Positions 23,539 through 31,053 of a DNA stretch of 33,413 nucleotides are shown here, piece after piece. Origin of the DNA: DASUSH01 sp036375215 (GTDB taxonomy: Bacteria > Actinomycetota > Thermoleophilia > Solirubrobacterales > 70-9); NCBI GenBank assembly GCA_036375215.1, contig DASUSH010000012.1, positions 1 to 33,413 on the forward strand, given 5' to 3'. A program made the position numbers and the translations under genes. The notes under the pieces are model-generated. The model did no database searches. It was not told where the DNA came from and saw nothing but the letters and a program-made list of their open reading frames with translations. The first letter of the stretch is position 1; every line of letters starts with the position of its first letter.

Positions 23539-23982
23539 ATGCGAATCGCCGTCGCCGCCGACGAGATCACCGGGATCGCCGAGGCCGTGGTCGAGGAGCT
23601 GCGCCGGCGCGGCCACGAGCCCCTTCCCCACGGCGCGCTCGCCGAGTCCGAGCGCGCCGACTGGGCCTGGGCCAGCGAGGCGGCGGCGCGCGACGTCGCC
23701 GCGGGGCGCGCCGAGCAGGGGATCGTCTGCTGCTGGACGGGGACCGGCGCCTCGATCGCGGCGAACAAGGTCGAGGGGATCAGGGCGGCGCTCTGCGGCG
23801 ACGCCGCGACCGCAGCGGGCGCGCGCCAGTGGAACGACGCGAACGTGCTCGCGATCAGCCTGCGGTCGACCTCGGAGGCCGAGCTTCGCGAGATCCTCGA
23901 CGGCTGGTTCGCCGGCGCCGCGAGCGAGGAGCCCGGCGACCGCGCCAACGTCGCCCATCTCGGGGAGATCGAGCGTGGCTGA
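23539..23982 (+). CDS. RpiB/LacAB-family sugar-phosphate isomerase-like protein
   Basis: A 147-aa protein of the RpiB/LacA/LacB fold: MRIAVAADE start, then CCWTGTGASIAANKVEGIRAAL (about 64-85) and WNDANVLAISLR. The Cys that acts as base in RpiB is present (the second Cys of VCCWTG). The neighbouring Gly is Trp, and the His that opens the sugar ring in E. coli RpiB (QHN) is Trp here (QWN). It may therefore use another sugar phosphate or have lost ribose-5-phosphate isomerase activity. Its end overlaps the reductase start by eight bases (GTGGCTGA), which implies coupling with a RibD-like enzyme. Confidence 0.88.
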   Translation: MRIAVAADEITGIAEAVVEELRRRGHEPLPHGALAESERADWAWASEAAARDVAAGRAEQGIVCCWTGTGASIAANKVEGIRAALCGDAATAAGARQWNDANVLAISLRSTSEAELREILDGWFAGAASEEPGDRANVAHLGEIERG

Positions 23983-24730
23983 AGCGGAGGTCCGCCGGCT
24001 CCTCCCCGAGCCGGGATCGACCACGGTCGCCGCCGAGGTCGCGGGTTACGACTTCGTCGGCGCGGCCCACGACGACCGGCCCTACACGGTCACCAACTTC
24101 GCGCTCACGGTCGACGGGCGGGCGACGATCTCGGGCCGATCGGGGCCGATCGGGGACGCGACCGACACCGCCATGCTGGTCGGGCTGCGCACCCGCGTCG
24201 ACGCGCTCATGATCGGCGCCGGCACGATGCGGGCCGAGCGCTACGGCCGAGTCATCGGCGACCCGCACAAGCGCGCCCGCCGCGAGCGCGACGGGCTCCC
24301 GCACGACCCGTTGATGGTGATCGTCTCGGCGCGGCTCGACCTGCCGTGGGACGCCGAGCTCTTCACCGCCGGCGGCGGGCGGGTGCTGATCTTCACGTCG
24401 TCGGAGGCCGAGGCGCCCGAGACCGCGACCCCCGTGCGCGTGGTCCGCCACGAGGGCGGGGTCGACCTGACCGAGGCGATGCGGCACCTGCGCACCGAGC
24501 GCGGCATCCGCGGCCTGCTCTGCGAGGGCGGGCCGCGCCTGCACGCTCAGCTCCTCGCGGCGGGCCTCGTCGACGAGCTGTTCGTCACGACCGCGCCGAA
24601 GCTCGCCGGCGGGACGGGCCCGGGCCTGGCGGAGGGGCTGTCCGCGGGAGTTCGCCCGCTCGAGCTCGTCTCGCTGCTCGCCGTCGGCGGCGAGCTCTTC
24701 CACCGCTACCGCGCCGCGAGCTCCGCCTAG
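23975..24730 (+). CDS. RibD C-terminal/DHFR-like pyrimidine reductase family protein
   Basis: A 251-aa protein with the RibD C-terminal (DHFR-like) fold. Visible are VTNFALTVDGRATISG (about 39-54), the dinucleotide region DALMIGAGTMRAERYG and the signature LLCEGGPRLHAQLLAAGLVDEL (split around residue 190). There is no deaminase domain. Stand-alone reductases of this type reduce 5-amino-6-ribosylaminouracil phosphate in riboflavin synthesis, and some, such as mycobacterial Rv2671, reduce dihydrofolate. The role here is undecided. GTG 23975 has GGGGAG about eight bases upstream inside the isomerase gene. Confidence 0.9.
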   Translation: MAEAEVRRLLPEPGSTTVAAEVAGYDFVGAAHDDRPYTVTNFALTVDGRATISGRSGPIGDATDTAMLVGLRTRVDALMIGAGTMRAERYGRVIGDPHKRARRERDGLPHDPLMVIVSARLDLPWDAELFTAGGGRVLIFTSSEAEAPETATPVRVVRHEGGVDLTEAMRHLRTERGIRGLLCEGGPRLHAQLLAAGLVDELFVTTAPKLAGGTGPGLAEGLSAGVRPLELVSLLAVGGELFHRYRAASSA

Positions 24731-24734
24731 GCGC

Positions 24735-25499
24735 TCAGTCGCGCATCTCCGGCGGCACGCTCCACCGGCCGGTCTCGCCGGCCAGCGGCGCCGGCACCGA
24801 GCCCCAGGGGTCCGCACCCCAATCCGAGACCGGGGGCGGGATCGCGCCGCCCTCGACCGCGCGCCGCTCGCCGCGGCGGAACATCCGCAGGCCGAGGATG
24901 GTCGTCGCGAGCACCGCCGCCATCCCGAGGCTGACCTGCACCGAGAGCACTCCCTCGCGGGTCCAGTAGACGTCGCGGAGGTCGAGCAGCAGCGCGGCCT
25001 CGTCGAAGGTCATGCCGACGCCGACGCCGAACGGGAACGCGAGCGTCTCCTCGAGCTTCTCGTTCTGCGTCGCGATCGCGGTGCCGCCGGTCGCGAACGC
25101 GATCAGGATCCCGGGCACGAAGTGATGGATGTGCCGGTCGCCGACGCTGACGTTGCCGACCGGCCACCAGCCGGAGCGGATCCCGACGGTCGAGAGGCGC
25201 ATCGTCGCGAAGCCACCGAGGAACCCGTTCAGCATGTTGAAGAGCACGGTCTCGCCGCGTGGCGTCGCCTCGTATCCCTCGGCGGCGACCGTCACCGTGT
25301 CGGCGGTCGCGAGGCCGGCGGCCCCGATCGCCTGCTCGGCCGTCTCCATCACGGTCTCCGCCGCCGGCTCGGCCTTGGCGCGGCGGCGCGCCAGCTTCAG
25401 CATCTCGCCGCCGATCACCGTGCCCGCGGTGCCCACCGCGACCGCGGCCAGGCCCAGGGTCAGGCGGTCGGCGCGCCGCGCGGAATTTCGGCCGAACAT
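24735..25499 (-). CDS. multi-pass membrane protein with an HIHHF motif, unknown function
   Basis: I do not recognise a named family for this 254-aa protein. Four hydrophobic segments are seen (about 13-33, 84-100, 126-146 and 188-207). Between the second and third is GDRHIHHFVPGI, a cluster of His that could bind metal or haem. After the third is a stretch with several acidic residues (MTFDEAALLLD). The C-terminal tail is Pro/Trp-rich and probably cytoplasmic. ATG 25499 has no good ribosome-binding site; a seven-codon frame (ATG at 25522) ends on it as TGATG. It converges with the reductase gene with a four-base gap. Confidence 0.78.
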   Translation of the reverse strand: MFGRNSARRADRLTLGLAAVAVGTAGTVIGGEMLKLARRRAKAEPAAETVMETAEQAIGAAGLATADTVTVAAEGYEATPRGETVLFNMLNGFLGGFATMRLSTVGIRSGWWPVGNVSVGDRHIHHFVPGILIAFATGGTAIATQNEKLEETLAFPFGVGVGMTFDEAALLLDLRDVYWTREGVLSVQVSLGMAAVLATTILGLRMFRRGERRAVEGGAIPPPVSDWGADPWGSVPAPLAGETGRWSVPPEMRD

Positions 25500-25553
25500 C
25501 AGCGGAACTCTGCCGCGCGCATCAGACGGGACCTGCCCTTGCTCCCAGCCGGT

Positions 25554-26801
25554 CTAGAGGTGGACGAGGTTGGCCGCCTCGATCCCGCGCGTCACGCCGC
25601 GGAGGTCGAGGACGAGCTTCGCCTCGCGGACGACGCGCTCGTAATCGAGCTCGCCGTGCGCGGTCACGATCATCGCGAGATCGGCGCGGTCGAGCTCGGC
25701 GTCGAGGTCCCCGCTCGCCAGCCCGAGCTCGGGGACCTCGGCGACGTGCGGGTCGTGGTAGGCGATCTCGGCCCCCAGCGCCCGCAGGTCGCGCATGATC
25801 TTGAGCGCGGGTGACTCGCGCATGTCGGAGACGCCGGCCTTGTAGGCGACGCCCAGGACGAGGATCCGGGACCCGTTCACCGGCTTGCGCTCGTCGTTCA
25901 GCGCCCGCTCGGCCCGCTCCACGCAGAACCGCGGCTGCGACTGGTTGAGCTTGCCGGCGAGCTCGATGAACTCGGGGTAGAAGTCGTGCTCCCGTGCCTT
26001 GAATGCGAGGTAGAACGGGTCGACCGGCAGGCAGTGCCCGCCCATCCCCGGCCCGGGCTCGAAGCGCATGAACCCGAACGGCTTGGTGGACGCGGCGTCG
26101 ACCACCTCCCAGACGTCGATCCCCATCCGGTCGCAGAGCTGCGCGAGCTCGTTGACGAGCGCGATGTTGACCGAGCGGAAGATGTTCTCGAGCAGCTTCG
26201 TCAGCTCCGCCGCCTCCGGCGACGAGACGTCGACGACCTCGTCGCAGATCAGCTCGTAGAGCTCGCGCGCACGCGCCGCGCAGGCCGGCGTGAGCCCGCC
26301 GACGACCTTCGGCGTGGTCCGCAGCTGGTCGGTCGCGCGGCCGGGGTCGATCCGCTCGGGCGAGAAGGCGAGGTTGAAGTCGCTGCCGGCCGAGAGGCCG
26401 GACTCCTCGAGGATCGGCAGCAGGCGCTCGCGCGTGGTCCCGGGGTAGGTGGTCGACTCGAGCACGACGAGCTGCCCGCGCTCGAGGTGGCTCGAGAGCT
26501 GGGTGGCGGCGTCGACGATGTAGGAGAGGTCGGGCTCGCGCTGGTTCGCGAGCGGCGTGGGGACGCAGATCAGGATCGCGTCGCAGGTGCGGAGCTTCTG
26601 ATGCTCGCCGGTGGCGGTGAACCGCTCCGCGACCGCGCGCAGCCGCTCCGAGGCGACGTCCTCGATGTCCGACTCGGAGCGCTGCAGGCGCTGGACTCGC
26701 CTCTGGTCGGCGTCGAAGCCGACGACGTCACAGCCCGCCTCCGCGAACGCGACGGCGAGCGGCAGGCCGACATATCCCAGTCCGACGATCCCGACTCTCA
26801 T
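25554..26801 (-). CDS. nucleotide-sugar dehydrogenase (UDP-GlcNAc/ManNAc/Glc dehydrogenase family)
   Basis: A 415-aa UDP-glucose/GDP-mannose dehydrogenase family enzyme. It has the N-terminal NAD site GLGYVGLPLA (7-16), CVPTPL, ESTTYPGTT, SPERIDPG, and the catalytic Cys C257 in GMGGHCLPVDPFYL. The C-terminal domain has VLGVAYKAGVSDMRESPA. SPERIDPG and the fused start are closest to the WbpA/WecC-like branch that oxidises UDP-HexNAc, but UDP-glucose cannot be excluded. It provides uronic acids for surface glycans. ATG 26801 follows TATCCT (26814-26809, minus) by seven bases. No glycosyltransferases lie nearby. Confidence 0.95.
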   Translation of the reverse strand: MRVGIVGLGYVGLPLAVAFAEAGCDVVGFDADQRRVQRLQRSESDIEDVASERLRAVAERFTATGEHQKLRTCDAILICVPTPLANQREPDLSYIVDAATQLSSHLERGQLVVLESTTYPGTTRERLLPILEESGLSAGSDFNLAFSPERIDPGRATDQLRTTPKVVGGLTPACAARARELYELICDEVVDVSSPEAAELTKLLENIFRSVNIALVNELAQLCDRMGIDVWEVVDAASTKPFGFMRFEPGPGMGGHCLPVDPFYLAFKAREHDFYPEFIELAGKLNQSQPRFCVERAERALNDERKPVNGSRILVLGVAYKAGVSDMRESPALKIMRDLRALGAEIAYHDPHVAEVPELGLASGDLDAELDRADLAMIVTAHGELDYERVVREAKLVLDLRGVTRGIEAANLVHL

Positions 26802-26814
26802 CGGTGTGAGGATA
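26802..26814 (-). promoter_or_regulatory. putative leaderless -10 box of the dehydrogenase gene
   Basis: TATCCT on the minus strand (26814-26809), seven bases before ATG 26801. It is among the boxes closest to a TATAAT-type consensus in the window and lies in the short gap after the SRAP gene. Confidence 0.5.
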
Positions 26815-26831
26815 CGGCGCGTGCCGGGCAC

Positions 26832-27572
26832 TCAGGCCGGAGCGACGAGCAGAGCGGGGCTCTCGGCGGCGCCTCCGACCTTGTTCAGCTCGGGGTTGGC
26901 GGGCGCGCTCTCCATGCGCTCCGCGGGGAACGGCACGCAGAGCTCGAGCGCGTCCTCGGGCTCGAGACTCGGATCGAGCCAGGTCGCCTCGGCGTCACTC
27001 GAGGGGAAGATCACCGGCATCCGGTCGTGCACGCGCTTGACGACGTCGTTCGGGTTGGTCGTGATCAGCGTGCAGCTCTCGATCCACTCGTCCTCGATCT
27101 TCGACCGCGTCCACAGCCCGGCGAAGGCGAACGGCTCGCCACCGTCGACGGTGAACCGGACCGGCTGGCGCGGCTGCTTCGGGTCCTCCGCCTTCATCCA
27201 CTCGTAGAAGCCGTCGGCGAGGATCAGGCAGCGGTGGTGGCCCTTGCCGACGAGCGGCTTGTAGGTCCGCTTCTCGAGGATCGTCTCGGCCTTCGCGTTG
27301 ATCATCTTGTAGCCGGCCTTGAGGTCCTTCGCCCAGACGGGCAGGAGGCCCCAGCGCAGCAGCCGCATCTCGCGCTCGGCGTCGTCCTTGTCCCGGACAA
27401 CCGCGAGCACCTCCTGGGTCGGGGCGACGTTGAAGCGGCCGGTGCCGGGCGGCTCGTGACCCTTCTCCTGCTCCTCCTTGGCGCGCTCCTGCAGCTGCCC
27501 CGCGAGCTTCGCCTCGAAGCGGTCGGCGAGCGTGTCGTGCTCCTTCTTGGTCAGCGTGTAGCGGCCACACAT
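26832..27572 (-). CDS. SRAP-family protein (HMCES/YedK type)
   Basis: A 246-aa SOS-response-associated peptidase family protein. It begins MCGRYTLT, so Cys2 becomes N-terminal after Met removal and can link to abasic DNA sites. Other conserved residues are N92 (INAKAET), E124 (DGFYEW) and H182 (VHDRMPVIF). These proteins bind single-stranded DNA and form a thiazolidine cross-link with abasic sites, protecting replication. Length is normal. TATGTT lies nine bases before ATG 27572. I see no LexA-type box at the promoter. It is divergent from the secreted protein gene at 27626. Confidence 0.95.
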   Translation of the reverse strand: MCGRYTLTKKEHDTLADRFEAKLAGQLQERAKEEQEKGHEPPGTGRFNVAPTQEVLAVVRDKDDAEREMRLLRWGLLPVWAKDLKAGYKMINAKAETILEKRTYKPLVGKGHHRCLILADGFYEWMKAEDPKQPRQPVRFTVDGGEPFAFAGLWTRSKIEDEWIESCTLITTNPNDVVKRVHDRMPVIFPSSDAEATWLDPSLEPEDALELCVPFPAERMESAPANPELNKVGGAAESPALLVAPA

Positions 27573-27612
27573 GGTGAGGCCAACATAGTGCCGCGTCGAG
27601 TGGGGGCCCCGG

Positions 27613-27625
27613 TACGGTTCCGCCG
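27613..27625 (+). promoter_or_regulatory. putative -10 box before the GTG at 27626
   Basis: TACGGT at 27613-27618, seven bases before GTG 27626. The same hexamer precedes the HAD gene at 14066. Confidence 0.45.
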
Positions 27626-28123
27626 GTGGACGAGGGACCCGAGCCGAGCGAGCGAGCGGGCCAGGACCGGCCGCGCCTGATCGTCGCGGCGGTCCTGGCC
27701 GTGGGCCTGGTCGCGGCCGTGCTCGTGGTCGTGCTCGCCGGCGGAGGCGGCGAGTCCGACGCCGAGGCGGCGGACACGGAGTGCGTCGACGCCTGGAACG
27801 ACGACGAGGCGATGCTCGCCTTCGGCCTGCACCAGTTCAGCGGCCACGGCTACGAGCGCGTCGAGGTCCTGCGGGTGACCGAGGACGGCAAGCCCACGTC
27901 CGCTGAGAGCGGGACCTGCGCGGTCGTCTTCGCGGCCCGGGCGCTGGACCCGGAGCCCGGCGCTCGCGCCCAGGTGCTGGTCGACGGCAAGTGGACGGGG
28001 ATCGAGTCGCTCGGCAACGTCGACGATCGGGAGATCGCGAAGCTCCAGGCCGAGGCGTTCGCGCGGGTGAACGCGAGCCTCACCACCGATGGCAGGATCG
28101 CGCCGAGCGAAGCCCAGGGTTGA
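27626..28123 (+). CDS. membrane-anchored extracytoplasmic protein of unknown function
   Basis: A 165-aa product with a short polar N terminus (Glu/Arg-rich, about 1-20), a single hydrophobic segment (about 21-44, Val/Ala/Leu-rich) and an acidic Gly-rich linker. A soluble domain of about 110 residues follows with two Cys (TECVDAW and TCAVVF) that may pair. Within the domain the patterns CVDAWNDD and RVNASLTTDG suggest a small alpha/beta fold. I do not recognise the family. It probably sits on the outer face of the membrane. GTG 27626 is supported by the box seven bases upstream and by the start of protein-like sequence. Confidence 0.75.
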   Translation: MDEGPEPSERAGQDRPRLIVAAVLAVGLVAAVLVVVLAGGGGESDAEAADTECVDAWNDDEAMLAFGLHQFSGHGYERVEVLRVTEDGKPTSAESGTCAVVFAARALDPEPGARAQVLVDGKWTGIESLGNVDDREIAKLQAEAFARVNASLTTDGRIAPSEAQG

Positions 28124-28242
28124 GGGCGCCGGAGCCACGCGAGGTAGTCGTCGCGATCAAGCGCCTGGCCGCACCGGGGAGGCGTTCGCGTCCTGGAGGA
28201 GGATCTCGTCCCGCGCGCCCCGGTCGTCGCGGCCGAGGCGGC
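28124..28242. other. short convergent gap without a gene
   Basis: The region between two convergent genes has no intact start-to-stop frame with a ribosome-binding site and no hairpin followed by Ts. Confidence 0.4.
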
Positions 28243-28626
28243 CTACGCCGCGGCTACGTCCCGCGTGCATGCCGGGCAGGCACTCGCCTCGAGCGGGATC
28301 GAGGTCAGGCAGTGCGGGCAGTCGCGGGTCGTCGCCCGCTTCGGCGCGATCCGGTTCGCCGCGCGCACGACCGCGAAGAGGGTGGCGGCGATGATCAGGA
28401 AGCTCACGAACGCGGTGAGGAAGGCGCCGTAGCGGACCTCGCCGTCGCCGATCGAGAGGGTCAGGCCGCTGAAGTCGGGCTCGCCGAAGATCGCGCCGAC
28501 GAGGGCCATGATCACGTCGTCGACGAGCGAGGTGACGACCGCCGTAAAGGCGACGCCGAGGACGAACGCCACCGCCAGCTCGAGCAGGTTGCCCTTGAGG
28601 GCGAAGTCCCTGAACTCGCGCAGCAT
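28243..28626 (-). CDS. mscL: large-conductance mechanosensitive channel with C-terminal zinc ribbon
   Basis: A 127-aa MscL: N-terminal amphipathic helix (MLREFRDFALKGNLLELAVAF), TM1 through GVAFTAVVTSLV, a short extracellular loop with GDGEVRYGAFL, and TM2 (FVSFLIIAATLFAVVRAAN). It forms a pentameric pressure-release pore in the inner membrane. The cytoplasmic tail differs from enteric MscL: it carries CPHC and CPAC spaced by about ten residues, a zinc-ribbon-like knuckle. ATG 28626 is 52 bases from the divergent peroxiredoxin start. Confidence 0.95.
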   Translation of the reverse strand: MLREFRDFALKGNLLELAVAFVLGVAFTAVVTSLVDDVIMALVGAIFGEPDFSGLTLSIGDGEVRYGAFLTAFVSFLIIAATLFAVVRAANRIAPKRATTRDCPHCLTSIPLEASACPACTRDVAAA

Positions 28627-28666
28627 CGCCCCTCACTACGCCGCGGCGCCGGCGGCTCCTGCCCGG

Positions 28667-28678
28667 TAGCCTCGGGCC
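28667..28678 (+). promoter_or_regulatory. putative -10 box for leaderless peroxiredoxin transcript
   Basis: TAGCCT at 28667-28672, six bases before ATG 28679, with no Shine-Dalgarno sequence. Confidence 0.45.
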
Positions 28679-29212
28679 ATGGCCAAGGTGGACGTCGGCG
28701 ACCGCGCCCCAGATTTCGAGCTGCCCGGCACCGGGGGCAGGACGTACCGGCTCTCCGACTACGTGGGCGCCGGCAAGAGCGGCGTCATCCTCGCCTTCTA
28801 CCCCGGCGACTTCACCCCGAACTGCACGAAGCAGTTCTGCTCCTACCGGGACGACGCCGAGGGGCTCGACGCGCTCGGCGCGCCGCTGCTCGGGATCTCC
28901 CCGCAGTCCGTCGACTCGCACGAGCGCTGGGCCGAGGAGCGGCGGCTGAACGTGCCGCTGCTCGCCGACGAGGACATGGAGGTCGCGGCTGCGTACGGCG
29001 TCAAGGGCTGGGCGTCCCCGCTCGCCTGGCTGGCCGAGCGCAAGGCGGTCACGCCTGGCGGGTTCTTCATCCAGCGGGCGATCATCGCGATCGACGGCGA
29101 GGGCGTCGTCCGCCACCGCGTCACCAGCTTCACCGGCGCCAGCTACGAGTCGGTGGACGACCTGCGGCCGGTCGCCGAGAAGCTCGGCGCTACCGCTTCC
29201 GCTTCTTCTTGA
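28679..29212 (+). CDS. peroxiredoxin (AhpC/TSA, Bcp-like)
   Basis: A 177-aa thioredoxin-fold peroxidase. The peroxidatic Cys lies in PGDFTPNCTKQFCSYRD (PxxxTxxC, Cys49). A second Cys five residues later (C54) matches the resolving Cys of alpha-helix-2 type Bcp/PrxQ enzymes. The conserved Arg expected in the later active-site loop is not obvious; RAIIAID takes that place. It should reduce H2O2 and organic hydroperoxides in the cytoplasm. The C-terminal codons overlap the tail of the convergent lipase gene by 23 bases. Confidence 0.93.
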   Translation: MAKVDVGDRAPDFELPGTGGRTYRLSDYVGAGKSGVILAFYPGDFTPNCTKQFCSYRDDAEGLDALGAPLLGISPQSVDSHERWAEERRLNVPLLADEDMEVAAAYGVKGWASPLAWLAERKAVTPGGFFIQRAIIAIDGEGVVRHRVTSFTGASYESVDDLRPVAEKLGATASASS

Positions 29213-30515
29213 ACGCCTTCGCCTCGTAGTCCTTGAAGTAGACGGAGGCGGTGTGCAGGTCGGAGGGCCAGTCGGGCACGTTCGTGGTCCGCGTGAAGGC
29301 GTGGGGGCGGCGCATCCTCTCCTTCACCGCGATCGTCCCGCTCGCGTCCGGGCTTGCCGCCATGTAGTTGTCGACGCCGGTGAGGAAGCCGATCTGGCTG
29401 AACGGGGCCAGCGGCGCGCTCGTGTCCGAGACGCCGTCCGAGTTCTTGTCGAAGTTGAAGATCGCGAGGACGCGGCGGGCGCGCGGGGTGATCGCGCCGT
29501 TCACCACGTTGAACCCGTCGAACTGGAGCCGGTCGTTGGCCTTCGGGTTCGGCTCGTCGCCCCAGAACTCTCGCATCCGCGTGACCGCGATCGAGACGTG
29601 GTTCGGGCTGCGCTCGATCGAGGGGTTGAGGACCGGAGCGGTCAGCACGCGGTAGAGGTGGTCGTCGCGCTCGAACGGCTCCGGGTAGTTGTGGATCGTC
29701 GACTCGCCGGCGCGGGCGATCTCGAACTCGTAGCGCTTGCGACCGTCGACCTCGATCGGCCCGAAGTCGCCGCCGGCGTCGATCGCCTGCTGGTGGATGG
29801 GCTTGTTGCGCGCCCGCTGGCCGGTCCTCGCGTCGAGCTCGAAGACCCGCAGCCTGCCGCCGTCGATGCCGACGTTGTCCGGGAAGACCAGCGCGCGGCC
29901 CTTGACCGTGACCTTGCTCGGCTTCTCGGGGACGACGCCGGTCGTCTTCGGCTCCCTGCCGGCCAGGAACTCGTAGACGTCGGCGAAGGCCTCCGCCGAC
30001 GTCGTCACCTCGGTGTGTGCCTTGGTCGGGAAGTAGACGTTCTCGGCGCCGCCGATCGCGCGGGTCTGGTCACCCTCGCCCCAGACGGCGAGGGTACGGA
30101 CGCCGCCCGGGGGCGTGTCGCTCGTGCGGCCGTCGAAGTTGACGTAGCTGCGCACCGACGCCGCCCGCTCCGGCGTCGCGAGGTAGCTGTGCATGACCGT
30201 GGTCCCGCGCGAGTGGGCGAGGACGTCGACCTGCTCGGAGCCCGTGCGCGCCTTGACGGCGGCGATGAACCCGTCGAGATCCGCGATCGCGACGTCGTTG
30301 GTCCCGATGCCGGTGTTGTACTCGTAGGCGAAGATCCGGCTCCGCGGGAAGCCGTTGCTCGCGAGGCGCATCGCGTTCGTCTCGAACTGCTGGGCCGAGC
30401 CCGACTGGCCGTGGACGAAGATCACCGGCGTCGGCGGCTCGTCCCTGGCGCCGGCGTGCGCCGCCGGGGCGAGGACGAGCGCGATCAGCGCGATCATCGC
30501 GAAGCGGCGTGCCAT
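29190..30515 (-). CDS. secreted lipase-like alpha/beta hydrolase with beta-rich C-terminal domain
   Basis: A 441-aa exported hydrolase. The signal peptide ends at AHA (about residue 21). The catalytic domain has the oxyanion segment VIFVHGQSGS (31-40), nucleophile S102 (LAHSRGTT), acid candidate D149 (WGEGDQTR) and H167 (KAHTEV). Residues about 195-430 form a second, beta-rich module. The layout, with an N-terminal lipase core and a C-terminal beta domain, recalls the Archaeoglobus AFL lipase; that match is from memory and tentative. The protein ends in a basic KKKRKR tail, and its last codons overlap the peroxiredoxin gene. ATG 30515 is chosen for the signal peptide and the TACATT box seven bases upstream. 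Confidence 0.85.
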   Translation of the reverse strand: MARRFAMIALIALVLAPAAHAGARDEPPTPVIFVHGQSGSAQQFETNAMRLASNGFPRSRIFAYEYNTGIGTNDVAIADLDGFIAAVKARTGSEQVDVLAHSRGTTVMHSYLATPERAASVRSYVNFDGRTSDTPPGGVRTLAVWGEGDQTRAIGGAENVYFPTKAHTEVTTSAEAFADVYEFLAGREPKTTGVVPEKPSKVTVKGRALVFPDNVGIDGGRLRVFELDARTGQRARNKPIHQQAIDAGGDFGPIEVDGRKRYEFEIARAGESTIHNYPEPFERDDHLYRVLTAPVLNPSIERSPNHVSIAVTRMREFWGDEPNPKANDRLQFDGFNVVNGAITPRARRVLAIFNFDKNSDGVSDTSAPLAPFSQIGFLTGVDNYMAASPDASGTIAVKERMRRPHAFTRTTNVPDWPSDLHTASVYFKDYEAKAFKKKRKR

Positions 30516-30553
30516 CGGGACGAATGTAACACCGGCACCCATGCCCGTCTGTC

Positions 30554-30907
30554 TCAGGTCGGCAGCCGCTCCCGCTCCTTCCGCGTGAGGCCGTCGACGA
30601 CCAGGTCGTAGCTGTCCTCGATCAGCGCCTCGACGGTCGCGGCGGGCAGCGACCCGTCGAGCGTCACGGTGATCCAGTGGCGCTTGTTCAGGTGGTACCC
30701 CGGCGCGACCGCGGCATACGTCGCGCGCAGGTCGTCACCGATCTCCGGGGAGACCTTGAGGCTCACCGCGAGCGGCTCCCCGTCGAGCCGGCTGAGCGCG
30801 AACATCTTCGGCCCGACCTTGAAGACCGAGGGCTCCTCGCCGAACGGGAAGTCCTCCCACGTGCCGGGATGCCCGAGGCACCGCGCTCGCAGCCACTCGC
30901 CGGTCAT
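30554..30907 (-). CDS. MmcQ/YjbR family protein
   Basis: A 117-aa protein of the YjbR/MmcQ family: HPGTWEDFPFGEEPSVFKVGPKMFAL near the N terminus (residues about 12-38), LKVSPEIGDDLRATY in the middle and HLNKRHWITVTLDG, then a C-terminal helix ending SYDLVVDGL. Members have a CyaY-like fold and are often labelled DNA-binding, without a firm function. ATG 30907 begins the protein at the usual place. The first copy of a structured repeat lies 18 bases upstream of the start. Confidence 0.92.
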   Translation of the reverse strand: MTGEWLRARCLGHPGTWEDFPFGEEPSVFKVGPKMFALSRLDGEPLAVSLKVSPEIGDDLRATYAAVAPGYHLNKRHWITVTLDGSLPAATVEALIEDSYDLVVDGLTRKERERLPT

Positions 30908-30924
30908 CGACCGCCACCATTATC

Positions 30925-31005
30925 GGGGATGCGCGCCTGCGGCTGCGGACGTTGGCCGCGAAACGATGCCCACGGCATCGCAAGTCGGCCAACGTCGCCC
31001 TCATG
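30925..31005. repeat. structured interspersed repeat, copy 1
   Basis: The element starts GGGGATGCGCGCCTG (30925-30939). It contains an 11-bp outer stem (30948-30958 with 30986-30996, GACGTTGGCCG/CGGCCAACGTC), two 5-base internal loops, and a perfect 7-bp inner stem CGATGCC/GGCATCG (30964-30970 with 30974-30980) closed by CAC. A second copy lies 745 bases to the right in the same orientation. The element stands between the lipoprotein stop and the YjbR start. Confidence 0.88.
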
Positions 31006-31053
31006 GTCACCGGCCCGGGCTCGCGGCGACCGGCTCGCGGTGGCTCGCGACGG

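Noticed and set aside
25500..25522. Seven-codon leader peptide ending on the start of the membrane-protein gene
   Set aside because: ATG to TGATG is suggestive of coupling, but there is no ribosome-binding site, no repeated amino acid codons and no attenuator hairpin.
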